In this document: positions 1 through 7,760 of the stretch, piece after piece
How positions within the stretch are numbered: the stretch's first letter is position 1
How the letters are laid out: the number at the start of each line of letters is the position of its first letter
Source: Sutterella wadsworthensis
GTDB taxonomy: Bacteria > Pseudomonadota > Gammaproteobacteria > Burkholderiales > Burkholderiaceae_F
Direction of reading: 5' to 3'
DNA: 64,000 nucleotides
NCBI RefSeq assembly: GCF_003315195.1
Contig: NZ_QNRV01000001.1
Coordinates: 62,001 to 126,000 of the forward strand
Notes under the pieces: generated by a model
The model's database searches: none
The model's input: the letters and a program-made list of their open reading frames with translations, nothing else
Told to the model about the DNA's origin: nothing
Position numbers and translations under genes: made by a program

Positions 1-963
1 GAGGATTTAGGGAACGGCTATTACGTTCGGTTTAATCTCACGAGCAATGTAACGTCTGATACCGGCTCATTTTCCGGGCACAACGGCCTCTTCAGCTCCA
101 CATACATGTCGTTTGGCAATCAGCAGTTTGAAGTCACTGCCGGCCGTATGTCCGGGCTTACCGTTTCCGGTGATCCGTATTCGGTCTATGCTGCGACGCA
201 TGCCAACATGACTTACGCCCAGCTTGCTGGGATTGCGCCGGCAAACATTACTTTCCAAGCCGGTGCGCTCACTAATGCGCTTGCATTTACAACGCATGGC
301 AGTCGATTTGTCCTGCGCGGTGTTTATTCAAATGGTGATTCAAACATCGGCGACAGCGGAGACACGGAAGCGACTGAAGACTGGTCCGACCGCCGCCATG
401 TGGCGCAGCTCGGCGCCATGTGGCTTGGCGACAAACTCAAGACCGCGGTGGTTTATTCGTTTGAAATGCCCGGACAATTGGCCAATGCAGACGGTTCCCG
501 CGATGTTCGGCGCAAAAACACGCATGCGCTTCATTTAATCGGGAGCTGGCATTTCGCCGGCAAGCAGGGGCCCGGCATCGCCGGCATCCTTTATGCAAGC
601 CGCAACGAGTGGCGTATTGGCGCTGTGCCCGATCTCTCTACATTTGTGGGTGACGGCCGTATCGGAAGCAGTCAGGAGGGTCTTGACAATGTTGCGGTCC
701 ATGTCAGTGCGAAATATCCCGTTGGCCGTCATCTCTTTACCGCCGCGGCCGGTTACCTGCATTCCAAATGGAACGGAGAATCTACGAAGAGCGGCTATAC
801 CGAAGGTTCCATGGTGATGGGCGGCGTGGTTTATTACTACAGCCTTTCGAAAAGCACGAGGTGCTATGCCGCGGCAAGCTGGGCTGACGGCCGCAAGCTC
901 CTTGACGCCGCACCGCGACTGAACCGAGTCATGGGAACGGTCGGTTTGATGAAGTATTTCTAA
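1..963 (+). CDS. Gram-negative porin, 5' end cut off by the window
   Basis: Outer-membrane general porin that would let small solutes cross the outer membrane. The reading frame is open from base 1, and the translation from there (EDLGNGYYVRFNL) aligns with residues about 76-90 of the complete porin that follows, so the first about 75 residues including the signal peptide lie outside the window. The remaining 320 codons show alternating beta-strand residues and end in a C-terminal Phe (GLMKYF), the signature recognised by the Bam machinery. It shares long blocks with the next gene (ANMT, GGIAPANI-like, WSDRRH, VVYSFEMPG), so the two are tandem paralogues. An internal ATG at 106 is only a Met inside the frame, not the start. 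Identification is secure; substrate and oligomer state cannot be read. Confidence 0.9.
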   Translation, partial: EDLGNGYYVRFNLTSNVTSDTGSFSGHNGLFSSTYMSFGNQQFEVTAGRMSGLTVSGDPYSVYAATHANMTYAQLAGIAPANITFQAGALTNALAFTTHGSRFVLRGVYSNGDSNIGDSGDTEATEDWSDRRHVAQLGAMWLGDKLKTAVVYSFEMPGQLANADGSRDVRRKNTHALHLIGSWHFAGKQGPGIAGILYASRNEWRIGAVPDLSTFVGDGRIGSSQEGLDNVAVHVSAKYPVGRHLFTAAAGYLHSKWNGESTKSGYTEGSMVMGGVVYYYSLSKSTRCYAAASWADGRKLLDAAPRLNRVMGTVGLMKYF

Positions 964-1101
964 TTCATATAAATCGAAATCATCACGGTTAAGCTAGCCA
1001 TTGTTATGTTTACAGAAAAGATTTCTTTCGTAAACGGTTGGACAGCCTTAACTAGTGCTAATGGATTAGTTTCAAAACTGTAACTACTCTTCTTCAAAGC
1101 A

Positions 1102-1155
1102 CAACGCGCTGTCTCTGAATCTGCAGGACCAGAAGGCAGATTCAGGCGCGCGTTG
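1102..1155 (+). promoter_or_regulatory. Strong two-tier hairpin in the leader of the second porin gene
   Basis: Outer arms CAACGCGC (1102-1109) and GCGCGTTG (1148-1155) enclose a perfect 10-bp stem, CTGAATCTGC (1115-1124) with GCAGATTCAG (1136-1145), and an 11-nt loop. It ends 31 nt before the porin ATG, with the Shine-Dalgarno AAGGAG in between. No T-tract follows, so it is not a standard intrinsic terminator. It may stabilise the mRNA, be an RNase processing site between the two porin messages, or act in regulation. The rest of the 222-nt gap shows no clear gene. Confidence 0.6.
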
Positions 1156-1185
1156 ATGCTGCCTATGTAAGAAGGAGCTCTCTCA

Positions 1186-2370
1186 ATGCAATATAACCAT
1201 CATCGTTCGCACGCCTGCACTTTGCTTTGCACTGCCTTGGCACTAGCTTTCGGATGCGCAGCCGCGCACGCTGCGGATGTCAAAATTTCCGGCAGCGTCA
1301 TCACCGGTCTCTATTTCAATAAAGTTGAAGGCGCTGATAACGGCAGCCTCAAAATGGGCGGTATGGGTGAATTGCCTGATGATCCGCATTTGATGCTGAC
1401 TGCGCGAGAAGACCTTGGCAACGGTTGGTACACGGGCGCTCAGCTGCAGAACAGGTTCTATCCGGATTCCGGTACCTTCCGCTCCAATGGGTATTTGTTT
1501 GATGCCCAGTCTCGCCTTTTCGTCGGCAACGATCAGATTGAATTTTCATTCGGCCGTATGGCTGGTTTGACTGTGGCCGGCCGCCCGTATTCTGTTTACG
1601 GTAAGACGAATGCCAACATGACATTCGCCTCACTCGGCGGAATTGCACCGGCCAATATCATGTTCCAGCCGGGTGATCTTTCCAATGCGATCGCCTTCTC
1701 AACCAATGCTCAGTCGGGTCTCTTCGTCCGCGGCGTTTATTCAAACGGCGACTCGGTCAATGGTACGGATACGGAAACAACCGACGACTGGTCTGACCGT
1801 CGTCACATTGCTCAGTTCAGTACAGGCTGGACGGGCGATCATCTGAAAACCGCCGTGGTGTATTCCTTTGAAATGCCGGGGAACGTCAAGAATGCAGACG
1901 GCACTCGTCCAGAGGCATTGCGCAAGAAGAATACGCATGCCGTGCATTTGATCGCCAGCTACGATTTCGGCGGACCGGCAGTTTCGGGCATTCTGTATGC
2001 CAGTCAAAACGAGTGGCGCATCGGCCCGGTGGGGGATTTGTCAGCAATCGTCGGCGGCAATGATGTTGTCAGCAATAGCGAAGAAGGTCTGGACAACCTG
2101 GCAGTCTTTATGAGTGCTAAATATCCTATTGGTCAGCACACGATCAGCGGTTCGGTCGGCTTCCTGAAGAGCAAGTGGAAGGGCGCTGAAACGTCAGTAG
2201 GGCATGATGAAGGCACCATGACGATGGCCGGTCTGGTTTACTACTACAACTTCTCAAAGCGCACAAACTTCTATGGCGCAGCGAGCTGGTCTGACGGCAA
2301 GAAGCTGCTCGACGGCGTCGACCGCTTTAACCAGGTGCTGACGGCCGTGGGGCTCATGCACCGCTTCTGA
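1186..2370 (+). CDS. Gram-negative porin, complete
   Basis: Complete outer-membrane porin of 394 residues. A signal peptide of about 29 residues ends at AAAHA-A, followed directly by VKISGSVITGLYF, the usual first beta strand of betaproteobacterial porins. The middle carries the conserved LGNGW segment and the constriction-loop region (FGRMAGL, then SVYG). The last residues are LMHRF, with the terminal Phe expected for Bam-dependent assembly. The start is set by AAGGAG 7-8 nt upstream of ATG. It is a close paralogue of the truncated porin just before it; the pair may give two pores with different expression, since only this one is directly preceded by the large leader hairpin. Such porins are usually trimers of 16-stranded barrels; this is family knowledge. 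Confidence 0.93.
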   Translation: MQYNHHRSHACTLLCTALALAFGCAAAHAADVKISGSVITGLYFNKVEGADNGSLKMGGMGELPDDPHLMLTAREDLGNGWYTGAQLQNRFYPDSGTFRSNGYLFDAQSRLFVGNDQIEFSFGRMAGLTVAGRPYSVYGKTNANMTFASLGGIAPANIMFQPGDLSNAIAFSTNAQSGLFVRGVYSNGDSVNGTDTETTDDWSDRRHIAQFSTGWTGDHLKTAVVYSFEMPGNVKNADGTRPEALRKKNTHAVHLIASYDFGGPAVSGILYASQNEWRIGPVGDLSAIVGGNDVVSNSEEGLDNLAVFMSAKYPIGQHTISGSVGFLKSKWKGAETSVGHDEGTMTMAGLVYYYNFSKRTNFYGAASWSDGKKLLDGVDRFNQVLTAVGLMHRF

Positions 2371-2383
2371 TCATCCTTCCTCC

Positions 2384-2412
2384 AGCCTGCATGACCAAAA
2401 GCTCTGCAGGCT
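2384..2412. terminator. Hairpin between convergent porin and regulator genes
   Basis: AGCCTGCA (2384-2391) pairs with TGCAGGCT (2405-2412). It lies between the porin stop (2370) and the minus-strand regulator stop (2447). Neither side has a good T-tract, so termination strength is doubtful. Confidence 0.3.
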
Positions 2413-2446
2413 TGGAGCTGTCGGCAATCTTCGGACTGCGGGGGGA

Positions 2447-3166
2447 CTAGATCGCAAGTGAGCTTTCAAAAGCGGCTTTAAAATTCGGCAGCACTATGAT
2501 TTTGCGGCCGCTGCGCTCAATCAAGCCTCGCTTGATCCAATCGGAGAGCAGTCGATTGACGACGGCTCGGGTGGCATGAACCATCAGGGCCAATTCGTCT
2601 ACTGTCGGCTCAATCGGAAGCAGCCCGGCAGAGCTCTCTTCTCCGCCAATGGCCAGAAGCGAGAGAAACAGTCTTGCCAGACGCACAGGAACGGGATCGA
2701 GACCGTTGACGAGCAGTCCGTCGAGCTGCGCTTCGTGATTCCATGCCAGTGTGCGCAGGTATTCGAGCTCTATGCCGGGGTGATCGGCTAAGAAGCGTCT
2801 GAACTGCAAAGCATCTCTGCGCCGCAGACGTACGGGAGAAAGTGTGCGGATGGTGAGCTCCAGCGGCCGCTTATGGAGCAGGGCTTTGGGGCCTCCGAGA
2901 ATGGTTCGGGGCACAAATAAGGCAGTCATGCGCGGACCGCGAGTGCGCGGTGCACAGGTGGCGAGTATGCCTTGATCAATCCAATATACAAAGGATTCTC
3001 TCCCAAAAGCATGATCGATGTGCGCAGGAAGTTCGACCACAGGCGCATCCACAAAAAGTTTTTCGAGCAGCGGCGGGTCGGGATGAAAGCGCCACGGACA
3101 TTTGGAGTACAAAATCCCCGGCTCGAGGAGCGGAATGAGTTCTTTGGGCATGCGCGGTTTGTTCAT
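2447..3166 (-). CDS. Crp/Fnr-family transcriptional regulator
   Basis: Probable DNA-binding regulator of 239 residues: an N-terminal cyclic-nucleotide-binding-like beta-roll (about 1-140), a dimer helix (about 145-185), and a C-terminal winged helix of the Crp type (about 190-230: VDELALMVHATRAVVNRLL, then WIKRGLIERSGRKI). The N-terminal cysteine cluster of Fnr is absent, so a direct oxygen-sensing iron-sulphur cluster is unlikely; the effector is unknown. The frame stays open to 3370, but that would overlap the flavoprotein stop and run through its terminator (3243-3284). ATG at 3166 gives the normal family length and is preferred; ATG at 3151 is possible. No strong ribosome-binding site is seen for either. 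Lying just downstream of the flavoprotein, it may control that gene or the porins; this is inference. Confidence 0.85.
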   Translation of the reverse strand: MNKPRMPKELIPLLEPGILYSKCPWRFHPDPPLLEKLFVDAPVVELPAHIDHAFGRESFVYWIDQGILATCAPRTRGPRMTALFVPRTILGGPKALLHKRPLELTIRTLSPVRLRRRDALQFRRFLADHPGIELEYLRTLAWNHEAQLDGLLVNGLDPVPVRLARLFLSLLAIGGEESSAGLLPIEPTVDELALMVHATRAVVNRLLSDWIKRGLIERSGRKIIVLPNFKAAFESSLAI

Positions 3167-3242
3167 CCAATGGATGTTCTGCAGTGGGGACTCAAAAAAA
3201 TGAAGCCGAGCGGACTGCTTGGTCTTATGCGGATTGACTTTA

Positions 3243-3284
3243 CCTGAAAACAGCCGCCCGAAGCGCGTGAGCGCGGCGGGCGGC
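3243..3284 (-). terminator. Intrinsic terminator of the flavoprotein gene
   Basis: GCCGCCCG (3253-3260) pairs with CGGGCGGC (3277-3284), with an inner GCGC/GCGC stem and a GTGA loop. On the minus strand it is followed by TGTTTTC. It separates the flavoprotein from the Crp-type gene and argues against the longer 3370 start of the latter. Confidence 0.75.
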
Positions 3285-3350
3285 GTTTGCCGCAGCGGCA
3301 GGCTGATGCGCCTGTGATCTGCGGCGATGCGGAAGGCTGATGCGGGCTGC

Positions 3351-4931
3351 TCAGACGCGGCCAGCCTCAATGGCCTTAATGGCGTTCTCAGCGGCGACGC
3401 GGCCGGAAGTCATGGCAAAGGACGAGGCAGAGCCTTCGCAGCGAAGGTCGTAAGACGAATCATAGAGGCCGCCGATATCCTGTCCAACAACATAAAGGTT
3501 CGGGATGACGTTGCCCTGCGGATTCTTGGCTTCGAACTGCGGCGTCACCGTAACGCCGCCCAACGTCAGGAAGAAGCAGCGCACGCCTTTGAGGGCGTAG
3601 TAGGGACCTTTATTCAGGTTGAACGCCCGCAGATGCTCGGGCTTGCGGCTGAATTCTTCATCAACGCCGGTTTTCGCGAATTCGTTGACGCGCTTCATGC
3701 TCGACTCAAGATTCTCTGGCGGCACGCCGATTTGCTGGGCAAGCTCTTTGACGGTATCTGCCTTGAAGGCCCAGCCGCGCTCATAGCCCATTTCTAGCGT
3801 CTTCGGCAGCGCCTTAAGCGGTACGCCGGCCAGCACGATGGCGTTGAAAGGCAGTACGGCACCCTTGTTAATCAGATCATCGATCATGGATTGGTCGAAG
3901 ATCGTGTAGAGCACGCCGCCCGCGCTCGTCATGGCATTGTAGACGTCGACAAACACGGCGCCGCGCGACTCATTGAAGAAGCGCTTGCCTTCATGATTGA
4001 CCCAGAGCCACGGCTGAGCCAGTGCGCAGCGGCCTTGTTTAAGTTCGTCGGGGCCCGAGAACTGGTTGATCGGCGGAACGTCCGGAAGATACGGTGCATT
4101 GCCGGCAACGGCGTGCATGCCGGCAACGTTGGCGCCGACCAAGCGAGCCATCGTGATGCCGTCGCCGGTGCGTCCGTCCACTACCGGCCCGCGGAGCCAA
4201 ATTGGTTCGACCATGCCGAGCGCCGAGGAGTCCGTCACGTTCTGTGCGAGCATTTCCTTATTGGCAGCAAAGCCGCCGGTGGCGATGATCACCTTCTTGG
4301 CATGCAGAATAATGGTGTTGCCCTTGGCATCTCTGGCTTCAACACCAGTGACCTTGCCGTTGTTCATGATGAGACGCTGCGCTGAGGTTTGCGTACGGAG
4401 TTCGCCGCCGCCCTGACGAATGCTCTTCACAAAGAGTTCGATTACCTTGGCCGCGCCGCCGACAAACAAGTGCCATGTCATGAGCGATTCGTGCTTGTCG
4501 TACATGGTGCGGATGCCGCGGAACTCAATGCCCATGTCCTGAATTTCGTCAATCGTTTGACGGGACTCTTCAATCAGCACACGAAGGACGGCCGGATCAC
4601 AGCGATAGTGGTGGAACTGCAAAGCCGCGTCGAGCACCTGCTGCACGGTCGTCTTAATACCGTGCTCCTTCTGGTAGCGCGTGCCGACGCCGAGCGACCC
4701 CTCCGGGAACAGCCCGGCGCCGCCGAGGAACGCTTCTTTTTCAAGCACGATCGGTTTCACGCCTTTCTTAACGGCAGCATTCGCGGCGGCAAGGCCTGCA
4801 AGGCCGCCGCCCACGATGACAAGGTCGACCTTCTTTTCAACGACGGCAGCCTGAACGATGGCCGGTGCTGCTGCAAAAGCAGCGGCAGCGGCCGTAGAGC
4901 CGAGAAATTGGCGGCGATTGAACTTAGGCAT
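3351..4931 (-). CDS. Tat-exported FAD flavoprotein, fumarate reductase/succinate dehydrogenase type
   Basis: Periplasmic FAD-dependent reductase of 526 residues. The N-terminus carries a twin-arginine signal (RRQFLG at residues 6-11, then an Ala-rich stretch), so it is exported folded with its cofactor. A Rossmann FAD-binding site follows at 37-50 (VIVGGGLAGLAA), and the rest matches the FAD_binding_2 fold of flavocytochrome c fumarate, urocanate and related reductases (ATGGFAANKEML; GLYDSSYDLRCEGSAS near the end). There is no CxxCH heme motif, so electrons must come from a separate cytochrome; cytochrome c maturation genes lie about 24 kb away. The start has AAGGAG 5-6 nt upstream. Likely role is reduction of fumarate or another unsaturated or steroid-like acceptor; the substrate cannot be told. 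Confidence 0.88.
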   Translation of the reverse strand: MPKFNRRQFLGSTAAAAAFAAAPAIVQAAVVEKKVDLVIVGGGLAGLAAANAAVKKGVKPIVLEKEAFLGGAGLFPEGSLGVGTRYQKEHGIKTTVQQVLDAALQFHHYRCDPAVLRVLIEESRQTIDEIQDMGIEFRGIRTMYDKHESLMTWHLFVGGAAKVIELFVKSIRQGGGELRTQTSAQRLIMNNGKVTGVEARDAKGNTIILHAKKVIIATGGFAANKEMLAQNVTDSSALGMVEPIWLRGPVVDGRTGDGITMARLVGANVAGMHAVAGNAPYLPDVPPINQFSGPDELKQGRCALAQPWLWVNHEGKRFFNESRGAVFVDVYNAMTSAGGVLYTIFDQSMIDDLINKGAVLPFNAIVLAGVPLKALPKTLEMGYERGWAFKADTVKELAQQIGVPPENLESSMKRVNEFAKTGVDEEFSRKPEHLRAFNLNKGPYYALKGVRCFFLTLGGVTVTPQFEAKNPQGNVIPNLYVVGQDIGGLYDSSYDLRCEGSASSFAMTSGRVAAENAIKAIEAGRV

Positions 4932-4948
4932 ATGAATCTCCTTGTTTC

Positions 4949-4968
4949 AGAAGCCGACAGCGGCTTCT
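4949..4968 (-). promoter_or_regulatory. Hairpin abutting the ribosome-binding site of the flavoprotein gene
   Basis: AGAAGCCG (4949-4956) and CGGCTTCT (4961-4968) form a perfect 8-bp stem with a 4-nt loop a few nt upstream of the Shine-Dalgarno on the minus strand. It could influence translation or mRNA stability; no T-tract follows. I see no further supportable feature from 4969 to 5195. Confidence 0.4.
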
Positions 4969-5195
4969 TGAATTTCAGTCTGCAGTCCCATGGGTTTAGT
5001 TTCGCGTTTGAGACTGCAAGTTCGGAAAAGATTAGATTTGGAGAGCCTTTTCGTCTGTGCGCCAGCGCACAATGCATCGTTTGTTTTTTTAAGGATTAAC
5101 GCTATCTCTTCATATGTTTACCAATGTTGTACGGCGTTTAGAAACACGTTGACCAAGCGCAGTCTTTGCCGCTCTGGCCCGAGGTTAAAAGGCTG

Positions 5196-5268
5196 CGGAG
5201 ACCTTGAATAAAGCGGTGAAATCATCGACGGACCGCTGAGGATGCCGATGCAATCAGCGAGGTCTCCG
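5196..5268 (+). promoter_or_regulatory. Structured leader with alternative pairings upstream of argC
   Basis: A perfect 9-bp long-range stem, CGGAGACCT (5196-5204) with AGGTCTCCG (5260-5268), closes a domain in which two stems compete for the same bases: AGCGG (5212-5216) with CCGCT (5233-5237), or GCTGA (5235-5239) with TCAGC (5254-5258). It ends 124 nt before the argC start. The layout suggests a regulatory RNA, but it matches no riboswitch class I know, and base pairing alone is not proof. Confidence 0.4.
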
Positions 5269-5320
5269 AAATCCATCAAGAACTCTGGGCAAAAGGCCTG
5301 AGGACGAGTGCGGCAAGATG

Positions 5321-5335
5321 ATCGACATTTGTCAA
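5321..5335. promoter_or_regulatory. Candidate operator, GACAAATG-type motif upstream of argC
   Basis: Read on the minus strand this site is TTGACAAATGTCGAT. It shares GACAAATG followed closely by TCGA with the site upstream of carA (52939-52955), and GACAAAT with the one upstream of the argA-type gene (7316-7325). It lies about 60 nt before the argC start. Confidence 0.3.
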
Positions 5336-5392
5336 ACTCCCCTCCAAACACTTCGGCCGCACCGGCCAGCATCTAAAGAGGACAAACTTGAG

Positions 5393-6433
5393 ATGACAGC
5401 AGCAAGAAAAATCCGAGCGGCCGTGGTCGGCGCGAGCGGCTATGCAGGATCAGAATTGACGAGATTCCTGCTTGCGCACCCGGCGGTTGAACTGACGCAT
5501 CTTTATGTTTCGGCCGCGAGCAGCGACGCCGGCAGGGCGATTGCAGAAATTGACGGCCGTCTTTTTGGCCGCACACAGCTCGTGCTGGAACCCATGACGG
5601 ATCCGGCTGCTGCGGCGCAGGGGCTTGATGCTGTCTTTTTGGCTACCGAACACATTGTGAGTGCGGCCCTGGCGCCGATATTTGCTGCTCAAGGCGCAGT
5701 GGTCTTTGATCTTTCCGGTGCCTATCGACTGCCGAATGCATCGGATTATCCGAAGTTTTATGGGTTTGAGCATGAGCATCCTGAACTGCTTGATCGGGCG
5801 GTTTATGCCCTTGGGGAATTTGTCGACCGCGGCAAGCTTCGCGCAGCCCGGATCGTTTCTCTTCCCGGGTGCTATCCAACGGCATCGCAGCTCGCGCTTA
5901 AGCCCTTGATTGATGCGGGTCTGCTTGCCGCTGACTTTAAACCTGTGATCGATGCTGTTTCTGGTGTTTCCGGTGCGGGCCGCAAAGCCAAGATCGGGAA
6001 TGCCTTTTGTGAAGTGAGTCTTTCGGCTTACGGGGTCTTTACGCATCGTCATCGGCCTGAAATCGAAGCGCATTTAGGGCGCCCGGTCATCTTTACGCCG
6101 CACCTGGGGCCCTTTAAGCGCGGAATCCTTGCCACGATCACCGTGAAGCTTGCGCCGGGACTCGGTGATCAGTCTCAAGCGCGTGAAAAGATTCAGCAGG
6201 CTTATGAGAGCGCTTATGCGGCATGTCCTTTGGTTCGTCTGCGTCCGGCGCTTCCCAAGCTCGATGATGTGGTGAATCTGCCATTTTGTGACATCGGCTT
6301 CAGCGTGGATGAGGAAGCCGGCTACGCTGTTGTGGTCTCGGCTATCGACAATCTGATTAAAGGAGCTGCCGGACAGGCGGTGCAGGTGATGAATCTGCGC
6401 TTTGGTTTTCCTGAAACGAAGGGACTGCTTTGA
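5393..6433 (+). CDS. argC: N-acetyl-gamma-glutamyl-phosphate reductase
   Basis: Cytoplasmic NADPH-dependent reductase of the third step of arginine biosynthesis, turning N-acetylglutamyl phosphate into the semialdehyde. The N-terminus has the NADP-binding VVGASGYAGSELTRFL motif, and the catalytic Cys sits in PGCYPT (Cys160). The C-terminal segment HRHRPEIEAHLG is typical of the family. The 346 residues fit the longer (type 1) ArgC length. The frame is open further upstream to 5318, but ATG at 5393 has AAGAGGA 10 nt before it and places the NADP motif near residue 10 as usual. It lies 18 nt before argB, so the two are probably one operon, downstream of a structured leader and a possible operator. 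Confidence 0.95.
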   Translation: MTAARKIRAAVVGASGYAGSELTRFLLAHPAVELTHLYVSAASSDAGRAIAEIDGRLFGRTQLVLEPMTDPAAAAQGLDAVFLATEHIVSAALAPIFAAQGAVVFDLSGAYRLPNASDYPKFYGFEHEHPELLDRAVYALGEFVDRGKLRAARIVSLPGCYPTASQLALKPLIDAGLLAADFKPVIDAVSGVSGAGRKAKIGNAFCEVSLSAYGVFTHRHRPEIEAHLGRPVIFTPHLGPFKRGILATITVKLAPGLGDQSQAREKIQQAYESAYAACPLVRLRPALPKLDDVVNLPFCDIGFSVDEEAGYAVVVSAIDNLIKGAAGQAVQVMNLRFGFPETKGLL

Positions 6434-6451
6434 CTTCGGGGGAAGAGCGCA

Positions 6452-7258
6452 ATGACAAAACCATTCAAAGCTGATGTGCTTGTGGTGAAGCTTTCCGGCA
6501 AGGCTTTGACAGCGGATAAAGCGCTTGACGCGCTTTTTACGGCACTGGCCGGTTCAGCCGCAAGCGCAGAGCGTACGAGAGTCGTATTGGTGCATGGGGG
6601 AGGCGTTGAGGTGGACGCACTCATGCGCGGCCTTGGCCGCCCAATCGACAGGATCGAGGGACTGCGTGTGAGTCCTGCCGAAGACATGCCGGTTATTGCC
6701 GGCGCCTTGGCCGGCACCTGCAGCCTGAAGCTGCGCGGAGCTGCGCAAAGGGCGGGGCTGATGCCTCTCGGACTCTGCGCTACCGATGCAGGCATCGGCC
6801 GGGTCGTGCCGGCGGACCCGCGTTTAGGACGCGTCGGCGTGATTGAGCCCGGAGACTCTGCCGCAAAACGCCGTCTCCAAGCGCTGCTCGATGCCGGCTT
6901 TACGCCGGTTATTTCGTCCGTCGGCATGGATGCTGCCGGGGCGCTCTGGAACATTAATGCCGACGATGCGGCGGTGGCATCAGCTGCGCTCTTGGGTGCG
7001 CCGCTCATTTTTCTCTCGGATGTTCCCGGCGTGCTCGATGCCAATAAACATCTCTTTGAACAGTTGAATGAGGAGCAGGCAGAGACGCTTATTGCCGAAG
7101 GCGTGATTTCCGGCGGCATGACGGTCAAGGTGCGCGCCGCATTCCGTGCTGCGGCCATGACAGGCAAACCGGTGGCTGCAGCCTCTGTCTTTGATCCGAT
7201 GCTGCCCAATAAACTTGCATCTGGACAATTGCCGGGGACCACATTCACGCTTGAGTGA
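6452..7258 (+). CDS. argB: Acetylglutamate kinase
   Basis: Second enzyme of arginine biosynthesis: phosphorylates N-acetylglutamate with ATP. This 268-residue protein has the amino-acid-kinase features VVKLSGKAL near the N-terminus, VLVHGGGVEVDALM (about 45-58), INADDAAVASAALLGA in the substrate and nucleotide region, and LSDVPGVLD. It is nearer the short enterobacterial form (about 258 residues) than the about 300-residue form with an N-terminal helix that is linked to arginine feedback inhibition. That helix is missing here, so control may rest elsewhere; this is inference. Start ATG is preceded by GGGGAAGAG. A small hairpin (7268-7287, TGAACTG/CAGTTCA) follows the stop but lacks a T-tract. 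Confidence 0.93.
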   Translation: MTKPFKADVLVVKLSGKALTADKALDALFTALAGSAASAERTRVVLVHGGGVEVDALMRGLGRPIDRIEGLRVSPAEDMPVIAGALAGTCSLKLRGAAQRAGLMPLGLCATDAGIGRVVPADPRLGRVGVIEPGDSAAKRRLQALLDAGFTPVISSVGMDAAGALWNINADDAAVASAALLGAPLIFLSDVPGVLDANKHLFEQLNEEQAETLIAEGVISGGMTVKVRAAFRAAAMTGKPVAAASVFDPMLPNKLASGQLPGTTFTLE

Positions 7259-7315
7259 ATCCGACGGTGAACTGTCAGCGCAGTTCAAATGTGAATTTAT
7301 TGCCCGTCTTTCGTT

Positions 7316-7357
7316 ATTTGTCGACTATTGTGCTGGGTGAAGTCGAACAAATCGACT
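7316..7357. promoter_or_regulatory. Cluster of TCGAC inverted repeats upstream of the argA-type gene
   Basis: ATTTGTCGAC (7316-7325) is the reverse complement of the GTCGACAAAT found upstream of carA. It is followed by a perfect inverted repeat AGTCGA-N5-TCGACT (7341-7357) and a further AGTCG at 7359-7363. The cluster sits about 400 nt before the argA-type start, in a 502-nt gene-free gap. A weak promoter candidate (TTGGAT 7441-7446, 17 nt, TTTATA 7464-7469) lies between. Likely a regulator-binding region; the regulator is unknown. Confidence 0.4.
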
Positions 7358-7406
7358 AAAGTCGGGCATTTCTTTGAGGTCTTTTCGTTTTGTTGTGCGT
7401 GTTGCA

Positions 7407-7429
7407 TGAGATTGATTTTCACAATCTCA
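7407..7429. promoter_or_regulatory. Inverted repeat TGAGATTG-N7-CAATCTCA
   Basis: A perfect 8-bp inverted repeat with a 7-nt spacer, just upstream of the weak promoter candidate in the argB to argA-type gap. Its size and symmetry fit a dimeric repressor site or an RNA hairpin. The sequence from 7475 to 7730 is A+T-rich and shows nothing else I can support. Confidence 0.35.
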
Positions 7430-7760
7430 ACTCGACGATTTTGGATGCTGTAGCGCATTGATATTTATATAAAATATTTCAATGAAAAGTATTTTGCAAA
7501 AATCCGCCGACTGATTTTCTATTTTTTGGTCTGCATCAACTCAAGCTAGGCAAATGCGCCTAATACCAAAAAATGAAATTCATAAAATGAACGAACTTGA
7601 AGCCCAAGGAAAGCACCCCAACGTTTAACCGTTGATTCCTTGAGGCGCTGCAGGTCTGCAGGCGTCCGTTTGGGCGCGGCTTCAGTCAAAGACATTTTTC
7701 CCCAACAAAATTCGTCAACTCTCCTGTCACTGAAAACAGGAAGTCTTCTGAGGCAATTTG

